Below, piece after piece: positions 11,455 to 22,635 of a stretch of DNA of 64,000 nucleotides (its first letter is position 1; each line of letters begins with the position of its first letter). Location: NCBI RefSeq assembly GCF_023065955.2, contig NW_026623008.1:17723501-17787500 (forward strand), in the 5' to 3' direction. The translations under genes were made by a program, and so were the position numbers. Source of the DNA: Ursus arctos (Eukaryota > Chordata > Mammalia > Carnivora > Ursidae). The notes beneath the pieces are model-generated. The model saw only the letters and a program-made list of their open reading frames with translations, did no database searches and was not told the origin of the DNA.

Positions 11455-11960
11455 AAACCAGTGTTGTCCAAGGTCATATTAGGAGCACCACTCATGTCAT
11501 TTTAAATGTTCTAGGAGCCACATTTCAAAAGTAAAAAGGGGCACCTGGGTGGCTCCGTCTGTTAAGCATCAGACTCTTGGTTTTGGCTCAGGTCATGATC
11601 TCAGGGTCGTGGGATCGAGTTCTGCGTCGGGCCCTGCACTGGGCATGGAGTCTGCTGAAGATTGTCTCTCTCGCTCTCTCGCCCTTTCTAAAGCAGAATT
11701 AAAAATAAAAATAAAAAAGTAATAAGAAACAGGTTAAATACACTATGAGAATATATTATATTTATCCCAGTATATCCCAAATATTCTCAACCAGGTAATC
11801 AATGTTAAAACATTACTCACAAGCTATTTTCAATTCCTTTATTTCATACTCGGTCTTCGAGATCCCATGGGTGTCTTGCAGGCTCAACACATCTCATCTC
11901 CTACGTTCCCAGGACTCAGCAGGTGCAGTGACCCGTGGCTACCATATCGGAAAATGTGTG
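11455..11960 (-). repeat. Old DNA-transposon-like repeat, split by a Can-SINE
   Basis: AAATGTTCTAGGAGCCAC on the left, and CCCAGTATATCCCAAATATT plus GACCCGTGGCTACCATAT on the right, match a high-copy mammalian repeat whose ends read ...GGCTACC. I know the pattern but not its family name with certainty. The SINE at 11538-11718 interrupts it. Confidence 0.5.
11538..11718 (+). repeat. Can-SINE, plus
   Basis: Starts GGGGCACCTGGGTGGCTCC and ends in an AAAATAAAAATAAAAAA tail. AAAAGTAAAAA on the left is repeated in similar form on the right. Confidence 0.9.
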
Positions 11961-12754
11961 TCTAAACGCTGCTGGGCCATGAAAAACCCACTAGGGAGTT
12001 TGGACTTGATTCCTCCTGGCTGATGAGAGGCTGCTGCAGGGCCAGGCAGAGGAGAGCAGGGTCAGGTCTGTTGCTCCCAAGGTCTCCGGGGTGGCTGGGC
12101 AGCTGATGGCGTGTGAGAGTGGAGGGGCCTGTTCCGTCTGCCCCACCGTGGGTGGAGAGTCACGCTCGGGGTGTGTCTCACTCCAACTGGCTGTGGGATG
12201 CCTGGGGTGGAGATGGGGCGCTCTCCCCAACTAGGAGTCACCCCCTTAGTGAACTCCAGGGCCTGAGGCCCCCGGCCCGCAAATAGCTCCTTCTTCTGCG
12301 ACTTTGCGCCCCTCCATCCCGAGGCCGTCCGTGGTCCCTGAACCGGGCAGGCGCTGGCTGAGCACGGCATCTGCTGTAATTCGTGGGTAAACAGCTGTGG
12401 CTCTGGGCAGCTGGGCAAGGAAATGAAGCACCTCTTAGCGTGTTTAGCAACAGCCCCACCTGCCTAGTTCCCTCGGGGCCACCTGGGGACACACCGGCCC
12501 GCGGAGGCCCACGCTCACACCCTCGCTCCCTGCCCCGTGCTGCTCAGCACCCCCAGGCGTATGCGGGGGCCCCGGCACAGCCCTTCCACCCTTCCCGCTC
12601 GTTTTTCTATTTTCTTAGACCCCAGACTCACACTGCCTTGCATATTCTGCACACCCTAAAAGTCCCTTCCATGTTCCCTTCGATTCTGGGGTTGGAGTGC
12701 TGGATGCTGGGAGGCGTCTGGGTGCTGGGAGACCCCCGGTTTGGGAAGCAGAAG
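11961..12754. other. Non-coding DNA
   Basis: 11975-12070 resembles reversed L2 (AGGGAGTTTGGACTTGATTC, GGCCAGGCAGAGGAGAGCAG). The rest (12070-12754) is GC-rich with overlapping open frames on both strands and no recognised protein or repeat. Confidence 0.35.
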
Positions 12755-12930
12755 ACCAGGTCCCACCCCTGCTTTGGTAGCTCTGTGACTTTGGGTGGGT
12801 TACTGGGCCTCTCTGAGCCTCGGTTTCCTTGGGTGTAAAGCAGAAAGAGTGCAATGAGGATTAGATGAGATTGTGAACACGAAGGCCCAAGCACAGTGCT
12901 AGGCACAGAGGAGGACCCAACGGGAGTAGT
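12755..12930 (+). repeat. MIR, sense
   Basis: GTAGCTCTGTGACTTTGGG, CTCTGAGCCTCGGTTTCC, GATTAGATGAGATTGTG and AGCACAGTGCTAGGCACAG are the MIR words in the right order. Confidence 0.65.
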
Positions 12931-13530
12931 CGTGACTGCCTGCTAAGTGTCCATGGTCCCCCACCCCAGCTCCTTGGCAACCAGGCCCAGCTCACACATC
13001 TGGGGCCCTGGATTCTCCCAGGCTGTCAGCCTCAGGACAGGGCTCACCCAGCACTGAAGCCAGGGGGTCCGGCAAAGACAGGGGCCCCTGGGCTCAGCTC
13101 TGTGGGTATGAGGTGTCGGTGTTCTAGGACTCTGAGTTCCATGGGCAATTCTTCAGAGGTGACACTGGGGACCATCAGGCCTTCGAGGTGGCACCCAGGA
13201 CAGGTCAGCCCTGAGAGAACCCGGAAGCAGGACCAGGACTGACTTCCCCACTGGGCACAGCAGACACAAGGCTCACGAAACTCTTAAGGGCCCCGCAAAA
13301 TATTTTAACTTCTTTGAAAATCGGGGGGAGTAGAAAACCAACTTTTAGAGGGGAAGAAAATGTTTCCATTTTTTTTCTCACATCACATATTTCTTCATAT
13401 TTTTTTTCTCACGATTTTTTTCACATCAGGAAAAAAAAAATATTTAGAGCCCATGAAAATTTATTTTGCGGGGGAGAGCACAAAAGTCATGATGCGGCCC
13501 TGACCAGTTCTTCATTCACTCACATGCTTT
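12931..13530. other. Non-coding DNA
   Basis: Nothing recognised. 13360-13450 is a T/A-rich patch with several runs of eight to ten T or A. Confidence 0.35.
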
Positions 13531-13534
13531 TGTT

Positions 13535-13880
13535 GGGCAGGGCACTGTCAGTTCTCGTTCAAGCCCTGCACACCTATCTTGGCTTCCTCAGATGGGGAAA
13601 ACGAGGCCCACGGAGGGTAAATAAGTTGTCCGCGACAGTGAGTTTAGAGGTGACCGATGTGGCATTTGAGCTGGGGTCCATCCCAATCCAAGTGCTTTCC
13701 TTCATTACAACACACTGTTTGCAAATTCCTCGTTTTATTTAATTTGGTCCTCACGGCGGTGAGGGTGGGGCAATCATTCCCACTTTAAAGCTGAGAGAAC
13801 TGAGGCCTGGAGCCGGGAAGGAAGTACCTGGCTCTGGGTGGCTTGCCTGGTCGGTGAGGGAGTCGGGGACTAGCCCTGTC
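13535..13880 (-). repeat. Two adjacent antisense MIR fragments
   Basis: 13535-13735 has TCAGATGGGGAAAACGAGG and GAGCTGGGGTCCATCC. 13740-13880 has CCACTTTAAAGCTGAGAG and AACTGAGGCCTGGAGCC. Each looks like the middle of a reversed MIR. Confidence 0.5.
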
Positions 13881-16029
13881 CTCCGAAACGCTCCTTATGG
13901 CCCCCCCCCGACTCCAGCCTCCACCCACCCTCCCCTTGCCCCCCACATGTGTGGCTCCCCTGCCCTTCTTCCTGCCCCCTTTCTTTTGCCCATTTTCGCA
14001 GCCCACAGAGGGACGCTCAGGTCCACCTCCTAACAACGCCGGGGGCCGGCCCTGCCGCCTCAGAGGGTGGGGAGCAAAGAGAGGCAGCGGGCCAAAGGCC
14101 AGAGGGAAGGCTTAAAAGAAACCGTGGGTCCCCCAGACAAATGCCCCTCTGTAGCTCCAGGCCTATTGTGACTGGCCACGGGCCAGCTCTCCCCGCGGGC
14201 GGCTTGAACGGTTGGGGTGGTTTCCCCACCTCCTGTCCTCTCTGCAGCCCAGTGCCTGCCAGGCCCGGGCTTGGGCAGGAAAGGGCAGGGGTGTTCCCTG
14301 TGGAATGGAGGGTGTGGAAGGCCAGCAAGAGTTGGGGAGGGCGAGGGGCCCTGTCCTGAACCAAACCGGGAGGCTGGGCGAGTCCCAAGATGGGAAGCGC
14401 GGGAGAGGGGGGTCACTGGGTCCCAGCTGTGCATTTTGCAGGAGAACAAGCCAAAGTCCAGACAGAACAAACGACTTGCCCAAGGTCACACAGCAAGTAA
14501 GTAGCAGAGGTTCTCCCAACTTCCAGCCCAGGGTTCTTATCCCTACAGCAGGCCTCGCTGTCAGGGCACTGGCCGTGTCTCTGTTAAGTAGCTAAGATGC
14601 TGAGCCCTGCAGACCAGGCAAGAAGGTCACGTGCTAAAATGACAGAGTAAGTCCTAGGTTTCTTAGAATTCCACGAGCAAGTGCAGACCCTTCAGACAGC
14701 ATCTACACCCTGAACTCATTCATCGCAAACACTGTGAGGTCCGCCAGGTGCGTGGAAAAGGCGGAGGGAGAGCAGAGAATCAAGAGCAAGACCAGTGAAA
14801 GGTTGGTTTTAGGGGCAAATCCAGATTACGGGAGTCTGGCCTTGGTTCTTAAAGACAGTGAGGAGCCACCCAGCAGCGCTGGGGGTCAGAGCACACGGGT
14901 CAGCACATGGTGCCAGGACATTGCTGGTGCCCGTCTCGGTTTGGTTTTTGCCCTGCACTCCCACCCCCATTCCCCCCCACCAAGAAGTTTACAGTTGCCT
15001 GGTCCCTGGGGTACAAAACTCCGTTTCCTCTGTGTGTTCGTGCTCTAATGGACGGCAGTTAGAAGCAGTTCAGAAACCCGGGTCAGTGCTTTTTAGACAC
15101 GTCCTGTCGCGCAGCCGGTGGCTGAGAGCGGGGCTGAGGGCGGTGTGTGGGCCGGGTGGGGTCTCCCCGGTGGCCCACCAGCCGGTTTCTCTAGGTTTGG
15201 TTTGGTTCTTACTATTGTTGTCACTGATCTTGTCTCAAATGAATCAACAAGGAGGTCTCGAGAACGTACCAAATTAACTACCAATGAACCTTCCTCTCTC
15301 CCTGCGCCCCGGGTGCCTCGCTGGCCCTCAGTTTCCCCGTGTGCAAGGAGAGGGCTGTGGACTCAGTAGTTTTCAGACTGGCTTCCATGGAGTTCTGTGA
15401 CCACAAGCAGTTGCCTCCCAGGACCACTGCAGGGACCGAGGAGGGGTGAACGAGAAATTGAGGGGTAGAAAGGAGGTTTTTGGTTCCTTAAGTCCTTTGG
15501 GGAAGCTTCCTTCTCTATCATGAATTCATTCCCCAAACTCTTCCAGAGACGAGTAGATCTCCTTTCAGATTGCACCAACACATCAGAAAATCTGCCAGTT
15601 TCCCTTTTTCTGGCTGGCAGAACCTCCCTGCACCTCCGTCCTCCCCCGAGTCAGACTGCGACCCCCAGGCTGCGGCAGGGCGCCCCTGCCCCCCGCCCCC
15701 GGGCTCCCCGGGCCCCTGGAGCCCCTGTCCTTTCATGCCTAGTTTGTTCCTCCACTCTAGGGGGGCCTGTCCTCCACGAGCCCCCCAGGGAAAGATGTTT
15801 GGGGTGAGGGGGGATTTTTTTTTTTGTGGAAGCTCCGCACGCCAGAAAACATTCCTCTACCTTTCCACTCGATATTTAGTTTGGCTTGCTGTACACTTCT
15901 GGCTGGAAATGATTTTCCCTCTGAACTTCGGAGAGCTGTCTCAGAGCTCCTGTGCTGCTCCTACCAAATTCTCATTCCATCAGATCATGGGTCCTTTTAT
16001 TTGTATTTGACCTTATTTTTTTTTTAAAA
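13881..16029. other. Non-coding, partly GC-rich DNA
   Basis: Contains a reversed MIR core at about 14440-14560 (TTGCCCAAGGTCACACAGC, AAGTAAGTAGCAGAGG). The many overlapping open frames between 13897 and 15800 on both strands reflect GC content, and none matches a protein I know. No CpG-island-like promoter stands out. Confidence 0.4.
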
Positions 16030-16633
16030 ATCTGCAGACACATATAGACACATATGAGATATTTTCTTTCTGCCCTGTGTTCTGAAAAGGCATAATGATG
16101 AGCCCTATTGTGGGTCTTCTTTACTCATTGTTCTGGCGACTCTGGGGTCCTCTCATTCTGAAAACTCGTGGCCTACATTTCTGTGAAAATGTCAGGAATT
16201 CTTTGATAATTTCCTCCCCTTGATTTTGTCTTTTTAATCATTTCTGGAATTCTTGTTAATAGGATGTTGGACCTCCTGGAGGACTCTGTTCTGACCTACT
16301 TTTATCTTTTTTGTTCCACTTGATGAGACATTTTCTCATCTTCCCACCCTTCTATTGAAGTGTTTGTCAGATTTTTTATTTCTTGGCACCCTTTCTTGTT
16401 TTCAGAATATTCTTTTCTTATAGCACCCTGTTCTTGTTTTATAGATGCAGTGTCTTATCTCTCGGAGACATTTTCTTCGGCCCTTTGTAGTGTCCGTTTA
16501 TTTTAAATGCCTTCCACTTTTCATCTGTTTTGTTTGTTGTCTGTTATCATGTTTGAGGCTTTTATCCCCAAAGGTCTGTTGACCCTTGGCTCTCTGTTTT
16601 TGTTTAAAAGTAAGGCACTAACAAGCTCATTTA
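16030..16633 (-). repeat. Old T-rich LINE-like fragment
   Basis: GGATGTTGGACCTCCTGGAG, ATAGCACCCTGTTCTTGTTT and ATAGATGCAGTGTCTTATC match a common ancient interspersed repeat, usually seen in this T-rich orientation. I cannot name its family with confidence. Confidence 0.45.
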
Positions 16634-16815
16634 TTTTTTTAAGATTTTATTTATTTGAGAGAGAGAGCGTGAGCACAAGCAGGGGGGCAGCAGGCAGAGG
16701 GAGAAGCAGGCTCCCTGCTGAGCAGGGAGCTGGACATGGGGCTCGATCCCAGGACCCTGAGATCATGACCTGAGCCGAAGGCAGATGCCTAATGGACTGA
16801 GCCACCCAGGCGCCC
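16634..16815 (-). repeat. Can-SINE, minus
   Basis: Runs from TTTTTTTAAGATTTTATTT to GAGCCACCCAGGCGCCC. AAGCTCATTT is repeated on both sides. Confidence 0.93.
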
Positions 16816-17157
16816 TTAAAAAGCTCATTTAAAAAAAAATTTTTTTTTCCCTGAGAAGCTCTGGCTGTGGGGGTGGGCTTGTCAACTAGTGACATCATTG
16901 GCTGATTGGCAGGACGCTGGTCATTTCATGGAGGCTCCTGTAACTTCAGTCAGTATCTGTAGCCTGTTCTCTTTGGCTGGTCAGTCTCCCCAGCCCCTCT
17001 TGAATTTCCTGCCTGGAGGTTACTCCTGGCTGCCCCAAGGGGCTAAGGGGACTGGGTGAGCCCCCCCACCGCATGATTTAAGCTTTCCCTCAGCCCCATT
17101 CCAGCCAGGAATTAACCCCCACCAGCACTAGGTTTCTCCCAGAGCTCTGAGTCCCGA
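16816..17157. other. Non-coding DNA
   Basis: Short unassigned stretch between repeats; no gene or repeat recognised. Confidence 0.3.
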
Positions 17158-17330
17158 AGTCAGGTGTGCACTGAATCTCCTAGGGACCTTGTACAAGGCA
17201 GATTCATGTCCAGATTCTTGTCTGGTACTCCTGGAGAGGCCCGACATTCTGCATTCCTCACAAGGACCTCAGAGCTGCCGATGCTGCTGATCCAAGGGCC
17301 ACATTTTGGACGGCCGGGGTCTAGAGCACA
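17158..17330 (+). repeat. MER5A-like DNA transposon fragment
   Basis: GTGCACTGAATCTCCTAGGG, then CATTCTGCATTCCTCACAAG and GATGCTGCTGATCCAAGG follow the order of MER5A, a non-autonomous hAT-Charlie element. Confidence 0.55.
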
Positions 17331-17364
17331 TCACTGCCCCATATAACTTTGCGCAGTGCTGGAC

Positions 17365-17535
17365 ACATTCTAGACCTGCACTGACCAATACGGGGGCCGC
17401 GAGGCACAGTGAAGAGTCAGCACTTGAAATGTGGCTGGTGGGACTAAGGCACTGAACTGTAATCTTTGTTTAACTTAGTTTTCATTTAAATGTAGGTGGC
17501 CGCATGGGGCTGTCATGTTGGGCAGTGCAGGTCTA
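17365..17535 (+). repeat. Old palindromic DNA-transposon-like repeat
   Basis: CTGCACTGACCAATACGG at the left, CACTTGAAATGTGGCTGG in the middle and GGCAGTGCAG at the right match a common mammalian DNA element with inverted ends, probably the same family as the repeat at 11455. Confidence 0.5.
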
Positions 17536-18001
17536 CCTCCTGATTCGCTCTCTATAGGGGCGAACCTACCAGATGGTGCAGGACAGAGGAGGCCTAAGGC
17601 AGGGAGGACGGGGGGGGGTGCTGGCGGGCCTGGAACTGAGCTGCTCCTCTTACAAGTTTGCATCTTCCTTTTTTCAACCCCATGTGGCACCTGACTTTTG
17701 GGGGCATCTGTCACCCCCATTCACAAGCTTTCCTGAGTGAGCTGCTTTAGCGTGATCCCCTTTAATGGGATCCCCCCCAGGCTGCGGGTTTGGGCCTCAG
17801 CCTTTTCCAGGCTGCAAAGTCTCACGACCCCATCAGCGTGTCCAGCTTTCAAACCTGGATCAGCCTCTCCCCAGTGTGGTTTCTCCTCTCCTTTCCCTTT
17901 GGCTGTGGCCAAAAGGGAATTCCTCTTGGGGTGGAAGCAGGGACGAATGAATGCTTCTTGTCCCTCCATCTGCTCTGTGTAACCCGAAGCCCCTCTGCAG
18001 G
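17536..18001. other. Non-coding DNA
   Basis: No element recognised; the overlapping short frames have no known counterpart. Confidence 0.3.
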
Positions 18002-18130
18002 TTTTTTTTTTTTTAAGATTTTATTTTTTTACTTTTTTAAGTAACCTCTACACCTGACGTGGGACTCGAACTCACAACCCCAAGATCAAGAGTCACAGGC
18101 TCCACTGATGGAGCCAGCCAGGTGCCTCCC
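18002..18130 (-). repeat. Short Can-SINE, minus, older form
   Basis: TTTTAAGATTTTATTTTTTT, then GGGACTCGAACTCACAACCC and CAAGAGTCACAGGCTCCAC, ending GAGCCAGCCAGGTGCC. This is the shorter tRNA-like subtype without the long CT-rich body. CCCCTTGCAG flanks resemble CCCCTCTGCAG on the left. Confidence 0.85.
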
Positions 18131-18163
18131 CCCTTGCAGTTTTTAAAAGATAAAAATAGTTCT

Positions 18164-18366
18164 GGGGCTCCTGGGTGGCTCAGTTGGTTGAGCCAAGTCT
18201 GACTCTTGATTTCAGCTCATGTCATGATCTCAGGGTCATGAGATCAAGCCCCACATTGGCTCAACACGGAATCAGCTTGAGATTCTCCCCCTCTCCCTCT
18301 GCCCCTCCCCCTGCTCATGCCCACAATCTCTCTCTGTCCCTAAAATAAATTAATTAATTTAAAAAA
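18164..18366 (+). repeat. Can-SINE, plus
   Basis: GGGGCTCCTGGGTGGCTCAG head, CCCTCTGCCCCTCCCC body, AAATAAATTAATTAATTT tail. Flanks AATAGTTC / AAGTAGTTC look like the target duplication. Confidence 0.9.
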
Positions 18367-18404
18367 GTAGTTCCCAAACCTTGAGAGATGAGAGTCTAAA
18401 TCCT

Positions 18405-18925
18405 ATGTATGAGGCTGAGTGATGGCCCCAGTGGTATCCACATCCTAATTCCCGAAATCTGGGACCATGTTCCTGTTCGTGGCAAAGAGGAGTTTGCAGG
18501 TGTGATTAAGTTAAGGGTTATGAGATGGGGAGATGATCCTGAATTACCCGGGTGTGGCCAATGTAATCACAAAAGTCCTTAGAAGAGGGAGGCAGGGGAC
18601 CAGAGGGGAGGAGGCGCCATGATGGACGCAGAGGTCAGAGACAGAGGTGCAGGAAGACGCTACACCGTGAGCTTGAAGGTCACGGTGGAAGACAGGGCCA
18701 CAGGCCAAGGAATGCCGGTGACTTGCCCGAGCTAGAATGGACGAGGAAACAGATTCTCTTCTAGAGGCTCCAAAAGGAACGTGGCCCTGTCAGCCCCTTG
18801 ATTTTAGCCCAGCGAGACTGATTTTAGACCTCTGACCTCTGGAACTATACGAAAATTAACCTGTGTTGTTTTAAGTCACTTCGGTTGTGTTAATTGCTTA
18901 CAGCAGCCCTAGGAAACCAATGCCT
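18405..18925 (+). repeat. MLT1-type LTR (MaLR), sense
   Basis: CCACATCCTAATTCCCGAAA, AAAGAGGAGTTTGCAGGTG, GATGATCCTGAATTACCCGG, GAAGACGCTACACCGTGAG and a GCAGCCCTAGGAAACCAATG end follow a MaLR-type LTR. It is an ancient solo LTR with no internal viral sequence beside it. Confidence 0.65.
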
Positions 18926-18934
18926 CCCAGCTCT

Positions 18935-19095
18935 GCCGTATATTAGCGCTGAGACCGCGGGCCCGTTACCTAGCCTCTCTGAGCCTCACTTCCCTCCTCG
19001 GGAAAACAGAGGTGACATAGGTGAGGAAATGCACGTGGAGCACTCAGCATGGTATCGGCTCCTCAGCGAGCACTGGATGGACGGGCAGCTGATTG
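18935..19095 (+). repeat. MIR, sense
   Basis: CCCAGCTCTGCCGTATATTA, CTCTGAGCCTCACTTCCC and GTGAGGAAATGCACGTGG match MIR in order. Confidence 0.55.
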
Positions 19096-19231
19096 CGGTC
19101 ACCGTCACCATCACTGTCCCTACTGATTGGCTGTCCACAGATGTAAGTACAGACTGGACATTTTCTTTGCTGTCTAGACTTCCTTGGATAGAAAGGATAG
19201 GGAACTGTTGAGAGACAGGCCTCTAGCTCTG

Positions 19232-19440
19232 CTCCAGTGGTTCTCAGCCTGGGGCGATTTGCCTCCCAGAGGACACTTGTCAAGTCTAGAGACGTGCTTG
19301 GTGATCACAACTTGGGGGTGCGCTGGGAGCTCGTGAGTAGGGGCCAGGGGTCCTGCAATGCACAGGATGTCCCCCACAGCACGGAATTATCACATGTGAA
19401 CTGAGCCGTGGCTGAGGAGCCCTGCCACCCTCTGGACTTT
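19232..19440 (+). repeat. MER20, sense
   Basis: CAGTGGTTCTCAGCCTGGG at the left, then GGTGATCACAACTTGGGGG, CTGCAATGCACAGGATG and CCCACAGCACGGAATTATC. This is the order of MER20, an old hAT-Charlie element. Confidence 0.75.
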
Positions 19441-19561
19441 AGTCGTACCGCTTGGGCTCACAATATCAACAAGGAGAAAGAAGGGGGAGCACAGTTCTGG
19501 CCCAGCAGGGCCGCCGATCCTGAGTGTCCCCAGGAATATTCCTTACCCCCGGGAGGCTTGG

Positions 19562-19770
19562 CGGCTATGGGCAATTTCGAGATAGAAGGTCCGAGTTTGA
19601 GTCTCAGCTCCTGCACTCACTTGCTGGGAGACTCTGAGCAAGTCACTTAACCTCTCTGACCCTGTTTCCTGTCGGCAAAGTGGACATAAAAAGACCTGCC
19701 TTGTTGTGTTGATTAAATGAGAAAACGTGTAGAAGCCCAGGGCCTAGCGCTTGTCCGCGTCTCCTTAAAT
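19562..19770 (+). repeat. MIR, sense
   Basis: GTTTGAGTCTCAGCTCCTGC, CAAGTCACTTAACCTCTCTG and TTGATTAAATGAGAAAACG read as MIR. Confidence 0.65.
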
Positions 19771-20449
19771 AGTTCGGGCCCGTCCCAACTAGCATGTCAA
19801 GGGGGGATTATTTCCCTCTGACCTATTCCCTTAGGGGCATCAACTTTTTAACCTTTTAACCCTTCTCCCTCCTTGGAGCCAGTGGGACACATGGAGGCTT
19901 ACACGAGGGCTCGGGTGGAGTTTGAGGCCTCCTGGGAGCTGGCCGTTGTCTTGTACCCCAAGACCCAGGGCAAATGGAAGCCGCGGGTTACATTCCAGCT
20001 CTTGGTCAGTCTCGGCCACAACGCCCACAGGTCTCCCTCCTGCTGACTCCTGGCACGGCCTGTGCTGCCCTTTTGGCACTAGGCACAAATCCGCCTTGTG
20101 ACTACTTTCATCTGGGATTTCTATTTATAACTGTTAGTGCACGGAACTTATCAGGCTTGCAGGTCCTGGTGGGAAGCTCGTTGGGGGCACCTTTCATTAA
20201 AGTGTGGGCCACAAAAATCAGAAATAAAGGATGTTTGAGCCAGAATTTGACAGGGTGGGTCAATAAGACTTAATTGATGTGGTGGGTCTGAAACCTGGAC
20301 TTCCAGATCCAAAGGGCACTGCCGTTTGCACAGGACATCGGCACGAAACTGATCACGTGCCTCAGCGATCCGTGCTGGGCTAGGCCTCGGGGGCGGTGAT
20401 CCCCACTCAGTATTGATTGGAGGAAAGATTCTTAAAGAAAACAATTCCA
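19771..20449. other. Non-coding DNA
   Basis: No element or gene recognised. The frame at 19974-20273 has no known counterpart. Confidence 0.3.
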
Positions 20450-20631
20450 GGGGCGCCTGGGTGGTTCAGTCAATGAAGCGTCTGCCTTCAGCTCAGGTGA
20501 TGATCTCAGGGTCCTGGGATCGAGCCCCACATCGGGCTCCCTGCTCTGGGGGGAGTCTGCTTCTCCCTCTGCCGCTGTCCCTCCCCCCACTCATGCTCTC
20601 TCTCTCAAATAAATAAAATCTTTTTTAAAAA
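20450..20631 (+). repeat. Can-SINE, plus
   Basis: GGGGCGCCTGGGTGGTTCAG head and AAATAAATAAAATCTTTTTT tail. AAACAATTCCA is repeated on both sides. Confidence 0.93.
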
Positions 20632-21354
20632 GGAAACAATTCCATTCTCATCCTCAGTGTCTGAGCTCTAGGGACGCGATCGCCATGGTCTTTGAATCCT
20701 CTTAGTGCTATGTACAGGGTGGGCTCTGGTGGAGTGAACGACAGGGAAAATGGACAGAAGGACAGATAGAAGGATGAATGTGTGTATGATAGATGGGTGG
20801 GTGGGCACAGGAATGGGTGGGAGGATACATACATGAAACAAGCAATGTACTTCCTAAGTTCCGGAACCCGCCATAAGGAATATGTATTCAGTGTGTGATT
20901 GTGTGTGGCCCCAAGTTCAGGGGAGCATTAAGCCAATTCAGACCCCACCTTTGGGAGCTGTGACACACAGTGGGACAAAGTCGTGCAGACAGGGCAGATG
21001 GGGTGGGGGAGATGATGTGAGACCCAACAGGAATGGAGAGTATAGGTGGTGGCCATTGAGGATTCAGGCAGACTCAGGTCACTACATAGCCGATGGAATG
21101 TTTGAAGGTTTGTTCCTTGAGGCCCATAGGATGCTGCTGCCAAGTCCCACCCCCTCGGTGGAGTTCTCCCCGGTTTGTTCTGGCGCCAGCTGCCTGTGAG
21201 GAAGGACTCCCGCCTTCCAGCCTAAACTGCGCATGCTGTCTTCCCTCTCCTAACGTCCCCGGAGTCCGAATCTGCAAGGAAGGATGAGCTTTTGGAAAAC
21301 ACTGTTTCTTCAGTTAAGCCACGGATGGCTGCAGGGCAATAGAACCACAGATTT
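20632..21354. other. Non-coding DNA
   Basis: 20640-20820 carries L2-like wording and short GATG/GGTG repeats (GATGGGTGGGTGGGCAC). The rest is unassigned. Confidence 0.3.
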
Positions 21355-21500
21355 GAAAGCCCCTTAGTGATCACCCCCAAACTGGACCATTTTAGAGACA
21401 GGAAAACCAAAGTCCAGAGAAGGGAGAGGACTTTCCAAAGTCACGTGGCCAGTCAGTGGCAGTGGGAACCCTGGTCCTCTGGTTCTCACCCCAGTTAGGA
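21355..21500 (-). repeat. MIR, antisense
   Basis: ACCATTTTAGAGACAGGAAA, AAAGTCACGTGGCCAGTCAG and GGAACCCTGGTCCTCTGG match the middle of a reversed MIR. Confidence 0.5.
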
Positions 21501-21834
21501 ACCGGTGGCCTGCTCTTCCCCTCTCCATCCGGCAATCCCCATGCGCTCTCCCAGTCCCATGAGGATTCTTGCCTTCCTGGCAGAGGTCTTACTATTCCTC
21601 AGAGGAAATGGAAGAGAAGGGCAAACCCTCCAGAAGTTCTGGTGAATCCCTCTTCAGATCCCCTCCTTGGGACGCAGCTTCAGGGTCTGGTTCTCTGACC
21701 TCCCTGTTCATACTTGAGTTTGACCACATGCAGCAAACACTTAGCCAGGTGGAGAACTGGGAGCTCAAGGTCCAAGGAGAGCAGGGAGAGCACAGACTGA
21801 GGACAGAAGAGAAAGGAGAAAAGGGGCCAGGTGC

Positions 21835-22635
21835 TGAGCTTTACCACTCACCCACCATCCGCCAGGCACCGTGCCGGGTAACTGTACCTCCCCGATTCTC
21901 ACAGGCTTATAAGATAGCAGGCCGTACCTTACAACCAAAAACACTGAAGCCTAAAAAGTGTCTTGGCTTATAGAGCTGGTCAGAGGTGAGGCTAAGATCA
22001 GAACCCAGGTCTCCCTGACCTCAGAGCCCTCGCTGGGCGTGAGGCTCATAGACAATGTGCAACACTTCCAGGAGGTCTTGAGAGCCACCCGGGAGGAGCT
22101 GGACTTTCTCTCCTGAGGGCCCACACCAACAAGGTCAAGGCTAACAGGGACCAATGCAAAGTCTTGCACTCAAGTGCAAAATGACATTTGCACAAGAGCG
22201 TTAATGGAGACCCGGTTACTGGGCAGCCGCTGATCGTGATGTTGCCCCGTCATCATGCGGCTGCTGTTGCCTTGTATTTCCAAAGCACTTTGCAAGTTTA
22301 GAAAGCCCTTCCACTTACCGACCTCAGGCCTTTGATTGACCATAAACAAGCATAAGAATAAGTCTGGAAAAGGTTTGGGAGTGTATCAGTAGGGTGTGTA
22401 TGCTGTGACTGCCTGTCAGGGTAATGAGCTGTTTGTTTGCATGAATCCGGCATGATATCAATAGACTTTGTGCTCAGCCACTGTGCTAAGTATATTATAT
22501 GTTTTATCTCTGTTAATTCTCACAACAACCTTCTGGAGCTTGTAACTCCTGTTTCACAGATCAGAAACCAAGAGATGCAGAAAGTCGACCAAGGTCACAG
22601 AGCTAGAATTCAGGCTCAGGTCTGATAAGTATCAA
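21835..22635 (-). repeat. Antisense MIR copies (21835-22035 and 22470-22635)
   Basis: The first has CCGCCAGGCACCGTGCCGG and AGATCAGAACCCAGGTCTCC. The second has GCCACTGTGCTAAGTATATT, TCTCACAACAACCTTCTGG and CAAGGTCACAGAGCTAG. Both are reversed MIRs; the sequence between them is unassigned. Confidence 0.6.
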